The translations under genes were made by a program, and so were the position numbers. From Sessilibacter corallicola (GTDB lineage Bacteria > Pseudomonadota > Gammaproteobacteria > Pseudomonadales > Cellvibrionaceae): a DNA stretch of 64,000 nucleotides. The DNA lies in NCBI RefSeq assembly GCF_021290925.1, contig NZ_JAJSLX010000001.1, forward strand, positions 1 through 64,000. The letters run 5' to 3'. The notes beneath the pieces were generated by a model. The model had not been told where the DNA came from. It was given only the letters and a program-made list of their open reading frames with translations, and made no database searches. Of this stretch, positions 9,623 through 19,292 are shown in pieces; within the stretch, counting starts at the first letter, position 1, and each line of letters starts with the position of its first letter.

Positions 9623-11506
9623 TTAATTGATAAGTGTGACCCCACCTTTCAAGGTTAGGGTTCCACCACCTTTTACTGTGGTCGAAGCACTGCCGTTAGC
9701 CTCGATTTGTATTCCTTTAATCGTAATCCCCGAAGGAGTCATCTCAATACTACTCCCGCCACAAACTAATTTTATAGATGTGTTCGAGGTTATTTTGATA
9801 GCACCCTTTACTGTCGTTGTTTGGGTGCCTTTTGATACTTTGAGTTCATGATTACCCGAATCAACTTTATAGGTTTGATTACCCTTGCTAACCGTGGTGG
9901 CTTCATTACCCTCAAGTATGGTGATAGTACGATTATTTTTTACTTCCAACGATTGATCATTTTCAATCTTAGTAGATTCATCATTGTGAATAAGGATATT
10001 TCGATCTTTACCGGCTTCTAAATAAATTTCTTCTTCACCGGGCTTATCATCAAACCGCAACTCATTGAAAGCACTATCTTCATAAATAGATTTCCAACCG
10101 CTTTGTGTTGCTGTGTAATTGGGACCAACATTTGTACCATTATACAAAGCGCCCGTAACGATAGGCCTATCAACATCACCGTCAATATAAGTCACAATGA
10201 CTTCTTGACCGATACGAGGGACAAAATTAGCTCCCCAATTTTTGCCTGCATAAGACTGAGCAACTCGTACCCAACACGAATTTTGAGCAGAATTCCACGG
10301 AAAAATGACTTTAACCTGAGTGTATTCATCTTTTGAGGAAGCGGCAGCCGTAGCCCTTACTTCTTTGATAGTGGCTGTCTGCGGGTGATAAATCTTAACT
10401 TTGTGAGCCGGAGCCATCGGGCGTGGCATGACCTTTTCGGGAACACAAATAAATTCATTGGTGTAACTTGAGTCTGTTTTATTGGAATCTGTAACGGTGA
10501 GATTTACAGAAACGAGGAGATATTTACCATTTTCAGATTTTAGAGCACTGTGCTCAAAACCAAACTTTCCACCCGCAGAAAAGACAGAGCAATCACTGAT
10601 CCCATTTGCTGTATCGAATACCTGCTCATTTGCTTCCAGTAGCTTAGCAAGCAGATCTTTATTGTAGGACTCGTCAAATTTATGCGTAGTTTCCTTGTCC
10701 TTTTGAAACTTGTACATTCCATGATGACGCATAACAAACTTATTTACGTCGTTTAGTTGAGAATCTGTTTTATCCGTTTGCTTGTTGTCGACCGCTGGGG
10801 CGTATTCGTTATAATCCGTAAATTCAACACCGCCAATATGATATTCTGTGTTTCTACGCCAAGTAACAACGCTATTTTGCATTGGATCTGAACCACCACC
10901 ACTGTAGGGAATGGTTGCTGTCTCACAGTCGTAGAACCCACTAACTTCATCCACCAAAACCAGTTCATGGCCTGACTCTGAGTGTTTAAAATAAAACGCT
11001 ATACCCTCTTCAGCCAACAATCGCATAATGAAGGCATAATCGGTTTCTTCATACTGGACACAATATTCTTTTGTTAAATACTTTCCAGACAGTTTTTTAC
11101 TTAATTTAACAAAAGAAGAATATTCACCGAGAACTTCTTCTATGATTTTTACGGAATCTTTCTCGTGAAACACTCGATTGTTTGACGATAATGAAGTGAA
11201 CCACAAACCAGGGACTAAGGTTAAACTGTAAGCACGTAAACCTGCAGGATCGACATCTGCCTTACTAAAACCATTTACATAAGCGTGAATAATCCGGTCT
11301 TTAGAGGCACCTTCGTAGTGTATTTTGAGAGATAGAGCCTTTCCGACTAAATCTTTTTGCTCAATCTCATGATTGTCAGAAAGGATGGAAACTGAGAACT
11401 GGAATAAATCAGAGATTCGCTCATTACCAGATAAATGGGTGACGATAAAAGCATCTGCACCTAGCGGGCTTTGCGCCTGTATTAAACGGCGATCCTGATT
11501 AAGCAT
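9623..11506 (-). CDS. tssI: VgrG (TssI) spike protein
   Basis: Trimeric cell-puncturing spike at the tip of the T6SS tube. 627 residues. An N-terminal gp27-like base (FIVTHLSGNERISDLFQFSV near the start; Y-A-F-I-M-R-L-L-A-E-E-G-I about 155-170) is followed by a gp5-like OB fold (about 370-460; WVRVAQSYAG, then G-Q-E-V-I-V-T-Y-I-D-G-D-V-D-R-P). A beta-prism needle of V-rich/K-G repeats ends in L-T-L-K-G-G-V-T-L-I-N. Length is that of a plain VgrG; there is no extra C-terminal effector domain. It lies 345 bp downstream of hcp and 165 bp upstream of the small associated gene. Start is the ATG followed by L-N-Q-D-R-R. The partner PAAR tip is encoded at 27379-27675. Confidence 0.95.
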   Translation of the reverse strand: MLNQDRRLIQAQSPLGADAFIVTHLSGNERISDLFQFSVSILSDNHEIEQKDLVGKALSLKIHYEGASKDRIIHAYVNGFSKADVDPAGLRAYSLTLVPGLWFTSLSSNNRVFHEKDSVKIIEEVLGEYSSFVKLSKKLSGKYLTKEYCVQYEETDYAFIMRLLAEEGIAFYFKHSESGHELVLVDEVSGFYDCETATIPYSGGGSDPMQNSVVTWRRNTEYHIGGVEFTDYNEYAPAVDNKQTDKTDSQLNDVNKFVMRHHGMYKFQKDKETTHKFDESYNKDLLAKLLEANEQVFDTANGISDCSVFSAGGKFGFEHSALKSENGKYLLVSVNLTVTDSNKTDSSYTNEFICVPEKVMPRPMAPAHKVKIYHPQTATIKEVRATAAASSKDEYTQVKVIFPWNSAQNSCWVRVAQSYAGKNWGANFVPRIGQEVIVTYIDGDVDRPIVTGALYNGTNVGPNYTATQSGWKSIYEDSAFNELRFDDKPGEEEIYLEAGKDRNILIHNDESTKIENDQSLEVKNNRTITILEGNEATTVSKGNQTYKVDSGNHELKVSKGTQTTTVKGAIKITSNTSIKLVCGGSSIEMTPSGITIKGIQIEANGSASTTVKGGGTLTLKGGVTLIN

Positions 11507-11802
11507 ATTATATCCCTACACAACGAATTGTACCTTTGCAGCTTACAAACACTAATCTTAAGTTTGAACTGCACAAGGAAGACCCTAAATACTATGACAA
11601 TCAAAGAATTGAAGTGAACAGTTTTTTAGGAATTTCTCCAAAATATTGAGCTTTAAAAGTAAAAGCCACCAGATACTTGACGAAATTCACAAAAATTTGG
11701 GCACTATAAATTTAAATCTTAGAAGTTAAAACAATACAGCGACAATAACCAAATAAAAGTAAAACTATATCATCCAGATTAATTATCGAACTTGTTTAAC
11801 GC

Positions 11803-11831
11803 AAAAGCGGCAGTTTTAACTGCCGCTTTTT
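11803..11831 (-). terminator. Rho-independent terminator after hcp
   Basis: A perfect inverted repeat, AAAAGCGGCAGTT / AACTGCCGCTTTT, with U-rich flanks on both sides begins about 20 bases past the hcp stop. The A/T arms make it potentially bidirectional. It would limit read-through from the highly expressed hcp into vgrG. Confidence 0.85.
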
Positions 11832-11851
11832 CTCCAACTTTACCAAAAAAC

Positions 11852-12340
11852 TTAAAGTGGAGTTGCAGTGGTAAGGTCGTAACCAACACGCATATTGGTA
11901 GTATTTTTGTGTGTTTTATCAGCGTGAGTCAAGTCAGCTTCGATACGAGAGAAAGCAAGAGAAACGCTCTCTTGTGGAGCACCGCCAGCTGCTGCAGTGA
12001 TGGAGTAAGATGAGATAATAACATCTTGCATAGTGTAGGTAGCGTATTTCTCTACAGAGCTAGCGCCAGTTTGAACCACGTGAATCTCAACAACAACACC
12101 TTCATCACCGGTTACAGACTGCTTGAATAGACCGCCAGAAGCAGCGTCTAGGTTTTTGCTTACAGTAACCTCACTGATGCTTGGGCGAGTTGCTTCACGG
12201 TTAGCCATTGCACCAGGCTCCATGTTAATGCCACGACCTACACCGAAAGAAAAATGATCAACTTCAATCCAATCTTCGTAACCTTGAGCAGTTACATTAC
12301 CTTTAGGAGAGTTAGAGTTAAAGTTCATGTAAATAGCCAT
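11852..12340 (-). CDS. tssD: Hcp (TssD) T6SS inner-tube protein
   Basis: Hexameric ring protein that stacks into the secreted tube. 162 residues, the normal Hcp1 size. Visible family features: MAIYMNF start, the strand WIEVDHFSFGVGRGI, the central E-V-T-V-S-K-N-L-D-A-A-S-G motif preceding G-L-F-K-Q-S-V, and V-E-I-H-V-V-Q-T-G. Start supported by AAGGGA about 7 bases upstream. It is transcribed alone: a strong terminator follows, and two inverted repeats lie upstream (12369-12388 and 12412-12435). Confidence 0.96.
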   Translation of the reverse strand: MAIYMNFNSNSPKGNVTAQGYEDWIEVDHFSFGVGRGINMEPGAMANREATRPSISEVTVSKNLDAASGGLFKQSVTGDEGVVVEIHVVQTGASSVEKYATYTMQDVIISSYSITAAAGGAPQESVSLAFSRIEADLTHADKTHKNTTNMRVGYDLTTATPL

Positions 12341-12368
12341 GATAATTCCCTTACATTACGTTAGTTAG

Positions 12369-12388
12369 GTCTAACAACAGTGTTAGAC
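12369..12388 (-). promoter_or_regulatory. Inverted repeat in the hcp leader
   Basis: Perfect 8-bp palindrome GTCTAACA-N4-TGTTAGAC, 29-48 bases upstream of the hcp start codon. It could be a leader-RNA hairpin just before the ribosome site or a dimeric-regulator operator; sequence alone does not distinguish these. Confidence 0.5.
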
Positions 12389-12411
12389 GATAATAATAGA
12401 AACTGGTATTT

Positions 12412-12435
12412 CACTTTGAGTACTGACTCACAGTG
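12412..12435 (-). promoter_or_regulatory. Second inverted repeat upstream of hcp
   Basis: Arms CACTTTGAGT and ACTCACAGTG around ACTG, 10 bp each with one mismatch, 72-95 bases upstream of hcp. Spacing and dyad symmetry suggest an operator at or just above the promoter. No regulator is assigned. Confidence 0.45.
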
Positions 12436-12780
12436 AATATCAAAGCGATCAATATCGCGTTGTCGAGTTAAATTAAAACACCAGATTACGTAAAAAAAAA
12501 CCGTGATTTTTAATTTTTAAATCCACTCTGACACTATTAAATTCAGCACCCACTCAATACAAACACCAACAAACGAAAGCATGTGATCGAGCCTAAGAGA
12601 ATCAAAAATAGAGATTAAGAAGAGGATTAATAGAAAGGCAAAGCTCGAGCAGACTTTTTCCAATAAATTTTAATACGAAAGTTTAAAAAGACTATTTTTT
12701 AAGCAGCGCATATAAAAGTAAGCGTATTTACAAGAATCCAAACCACGTAATTAGTTAGATTTGAAAATACTTCTAATACC
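12436..12780. other. Intergenic, no gene seen
   Basis: Remaining AT-rich part of the spacer between hcp and the transposase relative. Apart from the hcp upstream repeats and the hairpin at 12781-12810 I see no gene, RNA or convincing promoter. Confidence 0.4.
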
Positions 12781-12810
12781 AAAAGGGATAAATTGACTCT
12801 GACCCCTTTT
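12781..12810 (-). repeat. Hairpin with GGGGTCAGAGTC motif at the 3' side of the transposase gene
   Basis: Arms AAAAGGG and CCCTTTT enclose TAAATTGACTCTGACC. Read on the minus strand it gives GGGGTCAGAGTCAATTT, a motif I recall next to REP-type Y1 transposases in proteobacteria. It starts about 30 bases past the gene end. I did not find a matching copy at the other end, so this is not a complete mobile-element boundary. Confidence 0.45.
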
Positions 12811-12838
12811 AACCGCCCCGAAAATTAGAAAGATGACA

Positions 12839-13528
12839 CTATTCACACTTTTTAGGCCGACCTCGGCGTAAAGGCCGCACTCTCTGATTGGTAATTCGCT
12901 CGATTTGATCTTTGAACTGGTCACCACCTAATACTTGCCCAAGCTTTATGGTTTCTGCAATAAAGTCAAATAACCGCTTATCAAAACGATACTTAAACAA
13001 TGCTCGGTAATTTTCCGCTCTCTCCGGACGAGATTCACCAAGCTCAATATACAACTTATGATCCACCACCAAGTGGCTCTCCATTTCATTGATATGATAA
13101 TTAAAGCTTGACCATGGGTACTCTTCAGGAGAGTGCACCAAACCTGAAAACATCGGTTTAAGTTCCACGTATTGATAGCAACTTAATAGATAAGCATGAG
13201 AATCTATAAGGCTTGACTTGTATCTACCTCCCCAGATAGTTCCAGATCTCTTGTATCTGTGATTGACATACTGAACATATCGACGCCCCAATGATTGCAT
13301 CATCGATGAAATACTCGACCCCAGATTAGGCGTAGCAATGATCTGGATCATACCGGGCAGAAGGCAGTACGCGTGAACCTGAACTTCATATTGATCCGCA
13401 GCAATTTTCAAACTTTGGAGATAAAACTCATAATCCTCCTCGTCGTAAAAACACGGGAGATTATTGTGCCCAATCTGAACGATGTGTTGAGGAATTCCGG
13501 GTACGTTAAGGCGCAATGGGCGAGGCAT
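12839..13528 (-). CDS. REP-associated Y1 transposase relative, HUH motif degenerate
   Basis: 229 residues, the usual length of the TnpA_REP/RAYT branch of IS200-like proteins. The N-terminus MPRPLRLNVPGIPQHIVQIG and the EDYEFYLQSLKIAADQY helix match the family. The tyrosine region is kept (SCYQYVELKPMFSGLV; candidate Tyr118 or Tyr120), as is W-S-S-F-N-Y-H. The HUH metal site, normally M-P-N-H-V-H-L-L, reads L-P-G-M-I-Q-I-I at residues 57-64, so both histidines are gone. The frame is otherwise intact and full length. The protein is therefore probably catalytically dead or repurposed. Such genes are common single-copy passengers; this one lies between hcp and the main T6SS operon. Confidence 0.85.
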   Translation of the reverse strand: MPRPLRLNVPGIPQHIVQIGHNNLPCFYDEEDYEFYLQSLKIAADQYEVQVHAYCLLPGMIQIIATPNLGSSISSMMQSLGRRYVQYVNHRYKRSGTIWGGRYKSSLIDSHAYLLSCYQYVELKPMFSGLVHSPEEYPWSSFNYHINEMESHLVVDHKLYIELGESRPERAENYRALFKYRFDKRLFDFIAETIKLGQVLGGDQFKDQIERITNQRVRPLRRGRPKKCE

Positions 13529-14511
13529 GATACTTTTTAATAATCCATTAATTTATTCTATTTTTGACTAGAGTTAGATAAAAATTCAACCCTACCCTCA
13601 AATCAAGCAAAGAAGCATGCTGATCAAAATTCAAACACAGCTCACACAAACAATTTTATAGTTAAAACAAATAAAAAAAAATTTTTAATAGGCATTGGTA
13701 CTAACTACCAAACTTATACTGTCCAGGTGAACCAGTTACAATCTAAACAAATAATGACAAGTCGATTTTAATTTTCAGATCAAGCAACAGCATGATATTA
13801 ATAAATCATGATCGGTAACGTTGCAATGAGTGGTTTTCACGAACACAAAAACTTAAACGATCATTCAAAAATTAATGTTTCAAGTGCGACTAATTTGTCA
13901 TTACTCTCACTACCGATAACAAACATAAGAACAGTCGGATGAAAAAACCAAATGGAATTACAAGCACTATTTCAGCAATAGTTGACGTTAAACTTAATAA
14001 AATAAAATTCACAATCGAAGTATGCTATCAACCTCTCTGATTAAAGGTACTCACAAAGCTTTACGATAATTTATAATTATCAAACTCATGTTAACAGACA
14101 GATGATTTGCCAACAGGAAGGATTACCAAACAACTTCGTTAAATGAAATCATGTTAGATTTTAATTTATTAAGAAAGTAAGTAAACCAGTCTTCTATGGA
14201 TAAGATTCGATCATTATGCCAATGCCGCACCTAAAATCAGCAAAGCACAGCTGCAAATATCCCAGATTTAATTTATTCCGATCAAGAAACCGTTTTGTAA
14301 GATCATCTATTTACCTCTGTTGTTTCATTCATGTTAGTCTAGGTTCTTGATTTACTTTGGAATTCTACAACTTATGTATTGAAATTCTCTACATTTCAAT
14401 AAATATTTGAAACATCTACGAAAACCGATTCCAACTTTTTCGCCGAGATGTTAAAACATTGTACTTAACATATACGCATGCTGTTTCACTGGTAAACTAT
14501 AGGTCACACCG
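13529..14511. other. Long intergenic region upstream of the T6SS operon (983 bp)
   Basis: No gene or RNA recognised on either strand; AT-rich. It must hold the promoter of the plus-strand T6SS operon. An inverted repeat TTGGTA-N5-TACCAA lies at 13695-13711, and a weak ACTG...CAGT dyad follows at about 13719-13737. A TTGATT hexamer at 14347 has only a poor -10 partner. I found no sigma-54-type GG/GC pair. Confidence 0.4.
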
Positions 14512-16554
14512 ATGAAGTTAACGCTAATTGTGGTTGAAGCCCCGGAACAGTCAAACATGGCTAACCACACAAAAGTTTTCGAAAAAAATGGCACAATCGG
14601 GCGCTCAGAAAAAAGTACGTGGGTATTACCAGATACCAAAAGGGTTTTGTCCTCAAATCATTTACACATTTCCGTTGATGGCGATCAATGCACCGTCACA
14701 GACACGAGCACCAATGGCACCTCTCTCAATGAAGCCAATAATCTATTAAGCAAACAAACACCACACCCCCTTAATAATGGCGACGTTATTATTGTCGGAG
14801 AGTACAAGTTAAAAGCCGTCATTGATCAGCCTCAACAATCTGCCGCTGCACCGTCGAACGGGTCCGTGCTCGACAACTACGACAAAACAACGTTCGCAAC
14901 GAGTGAATCTGCAAGCCGGTCTCAATTGGAAAAAAATGCGGAAGGGTTAGATAAGTATTTAGATTCATCTCAACCCTCTCAACCATTAAAAGACGAACAA
15001 GGCGGATGGGCGCAAGACTTTGGAGCGTCCAACTTTGGCTCTCCAGATTTAGGGGATCAAGCCAATCTTGATCCACTCGCATCGCCTTCATCGCCGCAAC
15101 AAACGCCTAATTTTGGATTCGAATCTTCAAATTCTGACTCTTTGGGACTTAATGATCAAAGAAGTGGTTTCAGTCAAGATCCATCACCACAATGGAATCA
15201 AAATGACGATTGGTGGAAAGACGGATCCTCATCGGATCAATCCCCATTAATCAACGAAAGAGTCAACAAATTTAAAGTTGAAGAGGATCCATTTGCTCGC
15301 AATCAAAGCGATCAGCAAAACCAGTTATTCGCCCCAAACACAGATAATCACGCTTTTACCGCAAATACACCTCAAGACAGTCGGAGCAACCAGCAACCGG
15401 CAGACTACTGGGGCAATAACTCAAATCAAAATCCGGCACTTGCTCCGGCAGAATCAGGTTTGGGAATCGATGACGACCAACCAGGTTTTGTTCCCAAAGC
15501 AGAATCAAGCACTACTGCTAATCCAAATGAATCGTTTGGCTTTAATTCGCCGCCCAATATTAATCAAGCGCCTGAAGCAGCACCACAATTCGATATTCCC
15601 CAACAGACCGCCTCCATAGATTCAGCACCGTCTAACGCCGAACAACAATGGTATGGCTCCGAAACAAATCAAGCCTCTTCGCCACCATTCGGACAAAATA
15701 ATGCGCAGGCTCCATTTGGCGCAAACGCACAACCGGAAGCACCTCAGAATTTTTACGGCAACGACAACCCTCACGTAAATTCGCATCCGCCTCAAACATC
15801 CAGTGCGCCCTATGAAAGTTACGGCCAAAATCCGCACCCTGGAAGCGGTTATGGCAACACACCTCATCCAAACGCCAGACAGCAACACCCAGGTGCACAG
15901 TTTTCACAACAAGGAATGCCAACCCATTCAACGCACTCCCAGCAGCAAGCCCCTCAAGACAGTGCCAAAGAATTGGCCAAGTTGCTAACACTAGAATGGT
16001 CAAACGTTACCCGACCTGAAGATTTACTCTCTGACAGCGCCGCAATGATCACTGAAACCATTAGACGTTTAATGGATTTATTGCGAGCCAGAAGTGCGGT
16101 AAAAAATGAGCTTCGGGTAGAACGAACCATGATTGAGACCGTCAATAACAATCCGCTCAAATTTACCACCGACACCTCAGACGCCCTCAATATTATTTTT
16201 GAGAAGCAAGGCCGGTCTTACATGTCTCCCAAAGAAACTATTGAAGACAGTTTTGACGATCTTTCTGATCATCAAATCGCGGTGTTAGCGGGAATGCAAT
16301 CGGCTTACGATGCAATGTTCCGATACTTCCACCCCAGCAATTTGGAGAGAATATTTAAGAACAAAAACAACTTGTTCTCGAATAAGAACGCTATGAACTG
16401 GGAATCATTTGTTACTCACTATGAAGAACTCGCCAATGAAAAAGAGCAGACATACGCGCGTATCTTCGGAGAACATTTTGCAGTCGCCTACGAAAAACAG
16501 CTTTCTGAACTTAAAAGCGCCCGCTCATTTACCAACCAAAATAGAAATACCTGA
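14512..16554 (+). CDS. tagH: TagH/Fha: FHA-domain T6SS regulatory scaffold
   Basis: 680 residues. The FHA domain at about 5-102 carries the phosphothreonine-binding signature: G30-R31-S32, SSNHLHIS (47-54) and STNGTSL. A low-complexity linker rich in Gln, Asn, Pro and Ser spans about 105-480. The TagH C-terminal domain (about 485-670) contains LLTLEWSNVTRPEDLL and LMDLLRARSAVKNELRVERT. In studied systems Fha is phosphorylated by PpkA, dephosphorylated by PppA, and licenses assembly; the presence of all three types here fits that circuit. First gene of the operon, 9 bases before tssJ. Start supported by AGGT 7-8 bases upstream. The length of the linker is the odd feature. Confidence 0.9.
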   Translation: MKLTLIVVEAPEQSNMANHTKVFEKNGTIGRSEKSTWVLPDTKRVLSSNHLHISVDGDQCTVTDTSTNGTSLNEANNLLSKQTPHPLNNGDVIIVGEYKLKAVIDQPQQSAAAPSNGSVLDNYDKTTFATSESASRSQLEKNAEGLDKYLDSSQPSQPLKDEQGGWAQDFGASNFGSPDLGDQANLDPLASPSSPQQTPNFGFESSNSDSLGLNDQRSGFSQDPSPQWNQNDDWWKDGSSSDQSPLINERVNKFKVEEDPFARNQSDQQNQLFAPNTDNHAFTANTPQDSRSNQQPADYWGNNSNQNPALAPAESGLGIDDDQPGFVPKAESSTTANPNESFGFNSPPNINQAPEAAPQFDIPQQTASIDSAPSNAEQQWYGSETNQASSPPFGQNNAQAPFGANAQPEAPQNFYGNDNPHVNSHPPQTSSAPYESYGQNPHPGSGYGNTPHPNARQQHPGAQFSQQGMPTHSTHSQQQAPQDSAKELAKLLTLEWSNVTRPEDLLSDSAAMITETIRRLMDLLRARSAVKNELRVERTMIETVNNNPLKFTTDTSDALNIIFEKQGRSYMSPKETIEDSFDDLSDHQIAVLAGMQSAYDAMFRYFHPSNLERIFKNKNNLFSNKNAMNWESFVTHYEELANEKEQTYARIFGEHFAVAYEKQLSELKSARSFTNQNRNT

Positions 16555-16563
16555 GGTTAACTC

Positions 16564-17028
16564 ATGCTTTTATCGCGCACATTTTTTATTGCAGTTTTAG
16601 TACTTTTCCTCTCTGGTTGCCAAACAACACGAGAAGTACTCAATTTTGATACAGAGGCAAAGCTTAAATTCAGTGTCTCGCCTGATGTTAATCCCGATCG
16701 CGACAAAAGAGCATCACCAATTGTTTTGCGGTTATTTTTACTGACAGATCGCCGTCAATTCGATCGAGAAGACTTTTTAAATCTATTTGAAAATGCCAGC
16801 AGTCGACTCGGCAGTGATTTAGTCCGAGAAATCACCTTGAAAGAATTTGCACCTAGCGAAGAACGAATCGAAAGAATCGAGCTCACCGAAGACATCAAAT
16901 ACATCGGTATTATCGCAGAATTCGTCAATTACGAAGATTCAGACCCAATTGATATTGTGGAAATAAAAGAGCACAACACAAACACTTACGATATTCAAAT
17001 CAATCGCTTATCAATCACTCATCGATAG
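16564..17028 (+). CDS. tssJ: TssJ (VasD/SciN) outer-membrane lipoprotein
   Basis: 154 residues. It begins with a lipoprotein signal peptide whose lipobox L-S-G-C places the lipidated Cys at residue 19. The mature part is the small transthyretin-like beta-sandwich of the T6SS membrane complex (SPIVLRLFLLTDRRQFDREDF, with conserved F-D near the middle; I-G-I-I-A-E-F). It anchors TssM to the outer membrane. TGAGGT upstream of the ATG supports the start. Between tagH and tssK in the operon, the usual order. Confidence 0.93.
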   Translation: MLLSRTFFIAVLVLFLSGCQTTREVLNFDTEAKLKFSVSPDVNPDRDKRASPIVLRLFLLTDRRQFDREDFLNLFENASSRLGSDLVREITLKEFAPSEERIERIELTEDIKYIGIIAEFVNYEDSDPIDIVEIKEHNTNTYDIQINRLSITHR

Positions 17029-17070
17029 ATATTGATTTAAATAAACAAGGGCTTAAGGATTACCCCGTCT

Positions 17071-18405
17071 ATGTCAGTTTCCAATAAAGTAATTTGGACT
17101 GAGGGCATGTTTTTGCGTCCTCAGCATTTTCAACAACAGGATCGTTATTTTGAAAAGTTCATCCAAGGCAAAACAGGTTCAATAGAGAACTTTCCTTGGG
17201 GGTTCACCGAACTCACTTTTGAAAATGACGCACTTGCTCAAGGGAAACTCGCGATTAGCAGCATGAGCGGGCTCTTCCCGGATGGCACGCCATTTTCCGC
17301 CCCGGAAAACGACCCACTCCCACCACCAATAGAAATTCCGGATCAAATATCCGATGCTACGGTTTTTCTTTGTATTCCCCTGAAAAGAGATGGATTTCTT
17401 GAATCGGAGTGGAATGATCAAGAATCCAGTTTAGCGAGATACAAATCGCATAATTTTGATGCTCGCAACAATACGACGGAAGCTGGCGAAACTGCTCGAA
17501 TTCAAGTGGGCCGATTAAAAGCCCAAGTAAAACTCAGTACCGAAGATTTAAGTGGTTATAGCGTCCTGCCTATCGCATATATTGTTGAATCCTCGCCAGA
17601 AAAACCCGTCTTATTGGAGCGGTCTTTTATTCCGCCCGTTTTATCAACGTCCGTTTCATCAAAATTAACGTCTTTCATAGAAGAAGTTAAAGGTTTGCTA
17701 AGCAAACGTGCAGAAGCGTTAAGTCACCGCTTAGCCGATAGCGGTCGATCTGGTTCAGCGGAAATTGCCGATTATTTGCTATTACAAATAATTAACCGAG
17801 TTGAACCTTTAATAGATTGCCTCAGCCATTTACCAAGACTTCATCCGTACGAGCTTTATAAAACATTAGTGCAACTTTCTGGCGAATTAGCCACGTTTAC
17901 AACCTCCAGTAAACGCCCAGAAACTTTACCACAATACAAACATAATGATTTGAAAAGCTCTTTCGACAACGTCATGGCCCCGTTAAGACAGTCTCTGAGC
18001 ACCGTATTGGAACAATCTGCGATTGCATTAGAACTAGTCGAAAGAAAATTTGGTATTCATGTGGCACCGTTAACAGATCGGTCCTTAATCAGCTCGGCAT
18101 TTTTTGTCATTGCAGTGAAAGCCGATATGCCAGCGGAAATTTTACGGGCTCGTTTCCCCACTCAGGCCAAAATCGCCCCAGTGGAAGTCATACGAGATTT
18201 AATAGCAACTCAGCTACCTGGTATTGCTATGCGCCCATTACCTGTTGCTCCTAGACAAATCCCTTTCCACACCGGGTACACATACTTCGAGTTACAGCGC
18301 GGCACAGAAATTTGGGAATCAATGTCTAAATCCGGTGGTTTCGCAGTCCATATCGGTGCTGATTTCCCAGGCTTAACAATGGAACTTTGGGCAGTAAGGA
18401 ATTAA
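17071..18405 (+). CDS. tssK: TssK (ImpJ/VasE) baseplate-membrane adaptor
   Basis: 444 residues, the family length. N-terminal signature KVIWTEGMFLRPQHFQQQDR is diagnostic. Cytoplasmic trimer that joins the baseplate wedges (TssE/F/G) to the TssJLM membrane complex. C-terminal part (I-P-F-H-T-G-Y-T-Y-F-E-L) is the membrane-complex-binding head domain. Only 3 bases separate its stop from tssL, so the two are probably co-translated. Confidence 0.96.
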   Translation: MSVSNKVIWTEGMFLRPQHFQQQDRYFEKFIQGKTGSIENFPWGFTELTFENDALAQGKLAISSMSGLFPDGTPFSAPENDPLPPPIEIPDQISDATVFLCIPLKRDGFLESEWNDQESSLARYKSHNFDARNNTTEAGETARIQVGRLKAQVKLSTEDLSGYSVLPIAYIVESSPEKPVLLERSFIPPVLSTSVSSKLTSFIEEVKGLLSKRAEALSHRLADSGRSGSAEIADYLLLQIINRVEPLIDCLSHLPRLHPYELYKTLVQLSGELATFTTSSKRPETLPQYKHNDLKSSFDNVMAPLRQSLSTVLEQSAIALELVERKFGIHVAPLTDRSLISSAFFVIAVKADMPAEILRARFPTQAKIAPVEVIRDLIATQLPGIAMRPLPVAPRQIPFHTGYTYFELQRGTEIWESMSKSGGFAVHIGADFPGLTMELWAVRN

Positions 18406-18408
18406 TTT

Positions 18409-19248
18409 ATGTCTGATCAAACGGTTATCGTTCCTACACCTGGTGGTGTTCCCAATTCGCCGGGTCCAAACCCAGGCAATGCCGGGATGCATTCTGCGGA
18501 GGTGCCTTCATTTAATACAAACATTAAGGTACAAACTGCAATTAACCCTATCGTTCTTGCGGCCAGTAATCTGCTTAATGTAGTCGTAAAATTAAAAACT
18601 GAAATAAACCTTCAAGATGTGCAAGACCTGCACAGAAAACTGGGCCAAGAACTTCAGACATTCGACCAAACACTGCGCCAGAAAAATATCGACGAAGAAC
18701 AAATCATTCGCGCCAGATACCTTCTGTGTACCGTTATTGATGAAACCGTTCTTAACACACCTTGGGGAAGGAACAGCCCTTGGAGCAGCCATTCTCTGCT
18801 GAGTATTTTTCACAAAGAAACCTTCGGTGGCGAACGGTGTTTTATGGTGCTTCAAAAGTTACTAGAAAACCCCGGTAGAAACCTAGACCTACTCGAATTG
18901 AATTACCTTTGTTTAAGTTTAGGGTTCGAAGGTAAATTTCGTGTTGAGCAACGCGGATTGGAACAGCTCGAGTTAATCAGAGACAACCTCTATCACACCA
19001 TCGAAAAACACAAACCCGGCTTTAATGCGGATTTATCCGATAAATGGCAAGGTCTCAAAACCAAAGAAAAAAGCTTAACTCAATACATTCCTTTGTGGGT
19101 GATTTTAAGTTTTGCGTTAATGATATTGGTGTTTATTTATATCGGATTTAGAGTCTGGATATACAACGATACACAACCCATTACAGAGTTATTAAATAAC
19201 GAACTCACTGTAAATGCGGTTGAAGTACAAAACAATACAAACAATTAA
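18409..19248 (+). CDS. tssL: TssL (DotU/IcmH) inner-membrane protein
   Basis: 279 residues. A proline/glycine-rich N-terminal tail (1-45) is followed by the DotU cytoplasmic domain (about 45-210; ARYLLCTVIDETVLNTPWG and SLLSIFHKETFGGERCF are family hallmarks). A single C-terminal membrane helix spans about 224-246. There is no OmpA-type peptidoglycan-binding extension, so cell-wall anchoring must come from elsewhere. Partner of TssM in the inner-membrane complex, encoded next. Confidence 0.95.
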   Translation: MSDQTVIVPTPGGVPNSPGPNPGNAGMHSAEVPSFNTNIKVQTAINPIVLAASNLLNVVVKLKTEINLQDVQDLHRKLGQELQTFDQTLRQKNIDEEQIIRARYLLCTVIDETVLNTPWGRNSPWSSHSLLSIFHKETFGGERCFMVLQKLLENPGRNLDLLELNYLCLSLGFEGKFRVEQRGLEQLELIRDNLYHTIEKHKPGFNADLSDKWQGLKTKEKSLTQYIPLWVILSFALMILVFIYIGFRVWIYNDTQPITELLNNELTVNAVEVQNNTNN

Positions 19249-19292
19249 ACCTCACACTACTTTTTAAAGAGATTGCCAAGGAAGCGCTTTAT

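Noticed and set aside
9623-11506. VgrG with effector domain
   Set aside because: The protein ends in the needle repeats; there is no extension.
12781-13528. Complete insertion sequence
   Set aside because: A hairpin motif is seen at one side only; no matching end and no target duplication found.
14528-16190. Alternative frames over tagH
   Set aside because: Low-complexity linker of tagH gives spurious frames on both strands; none has a recognisable protein.
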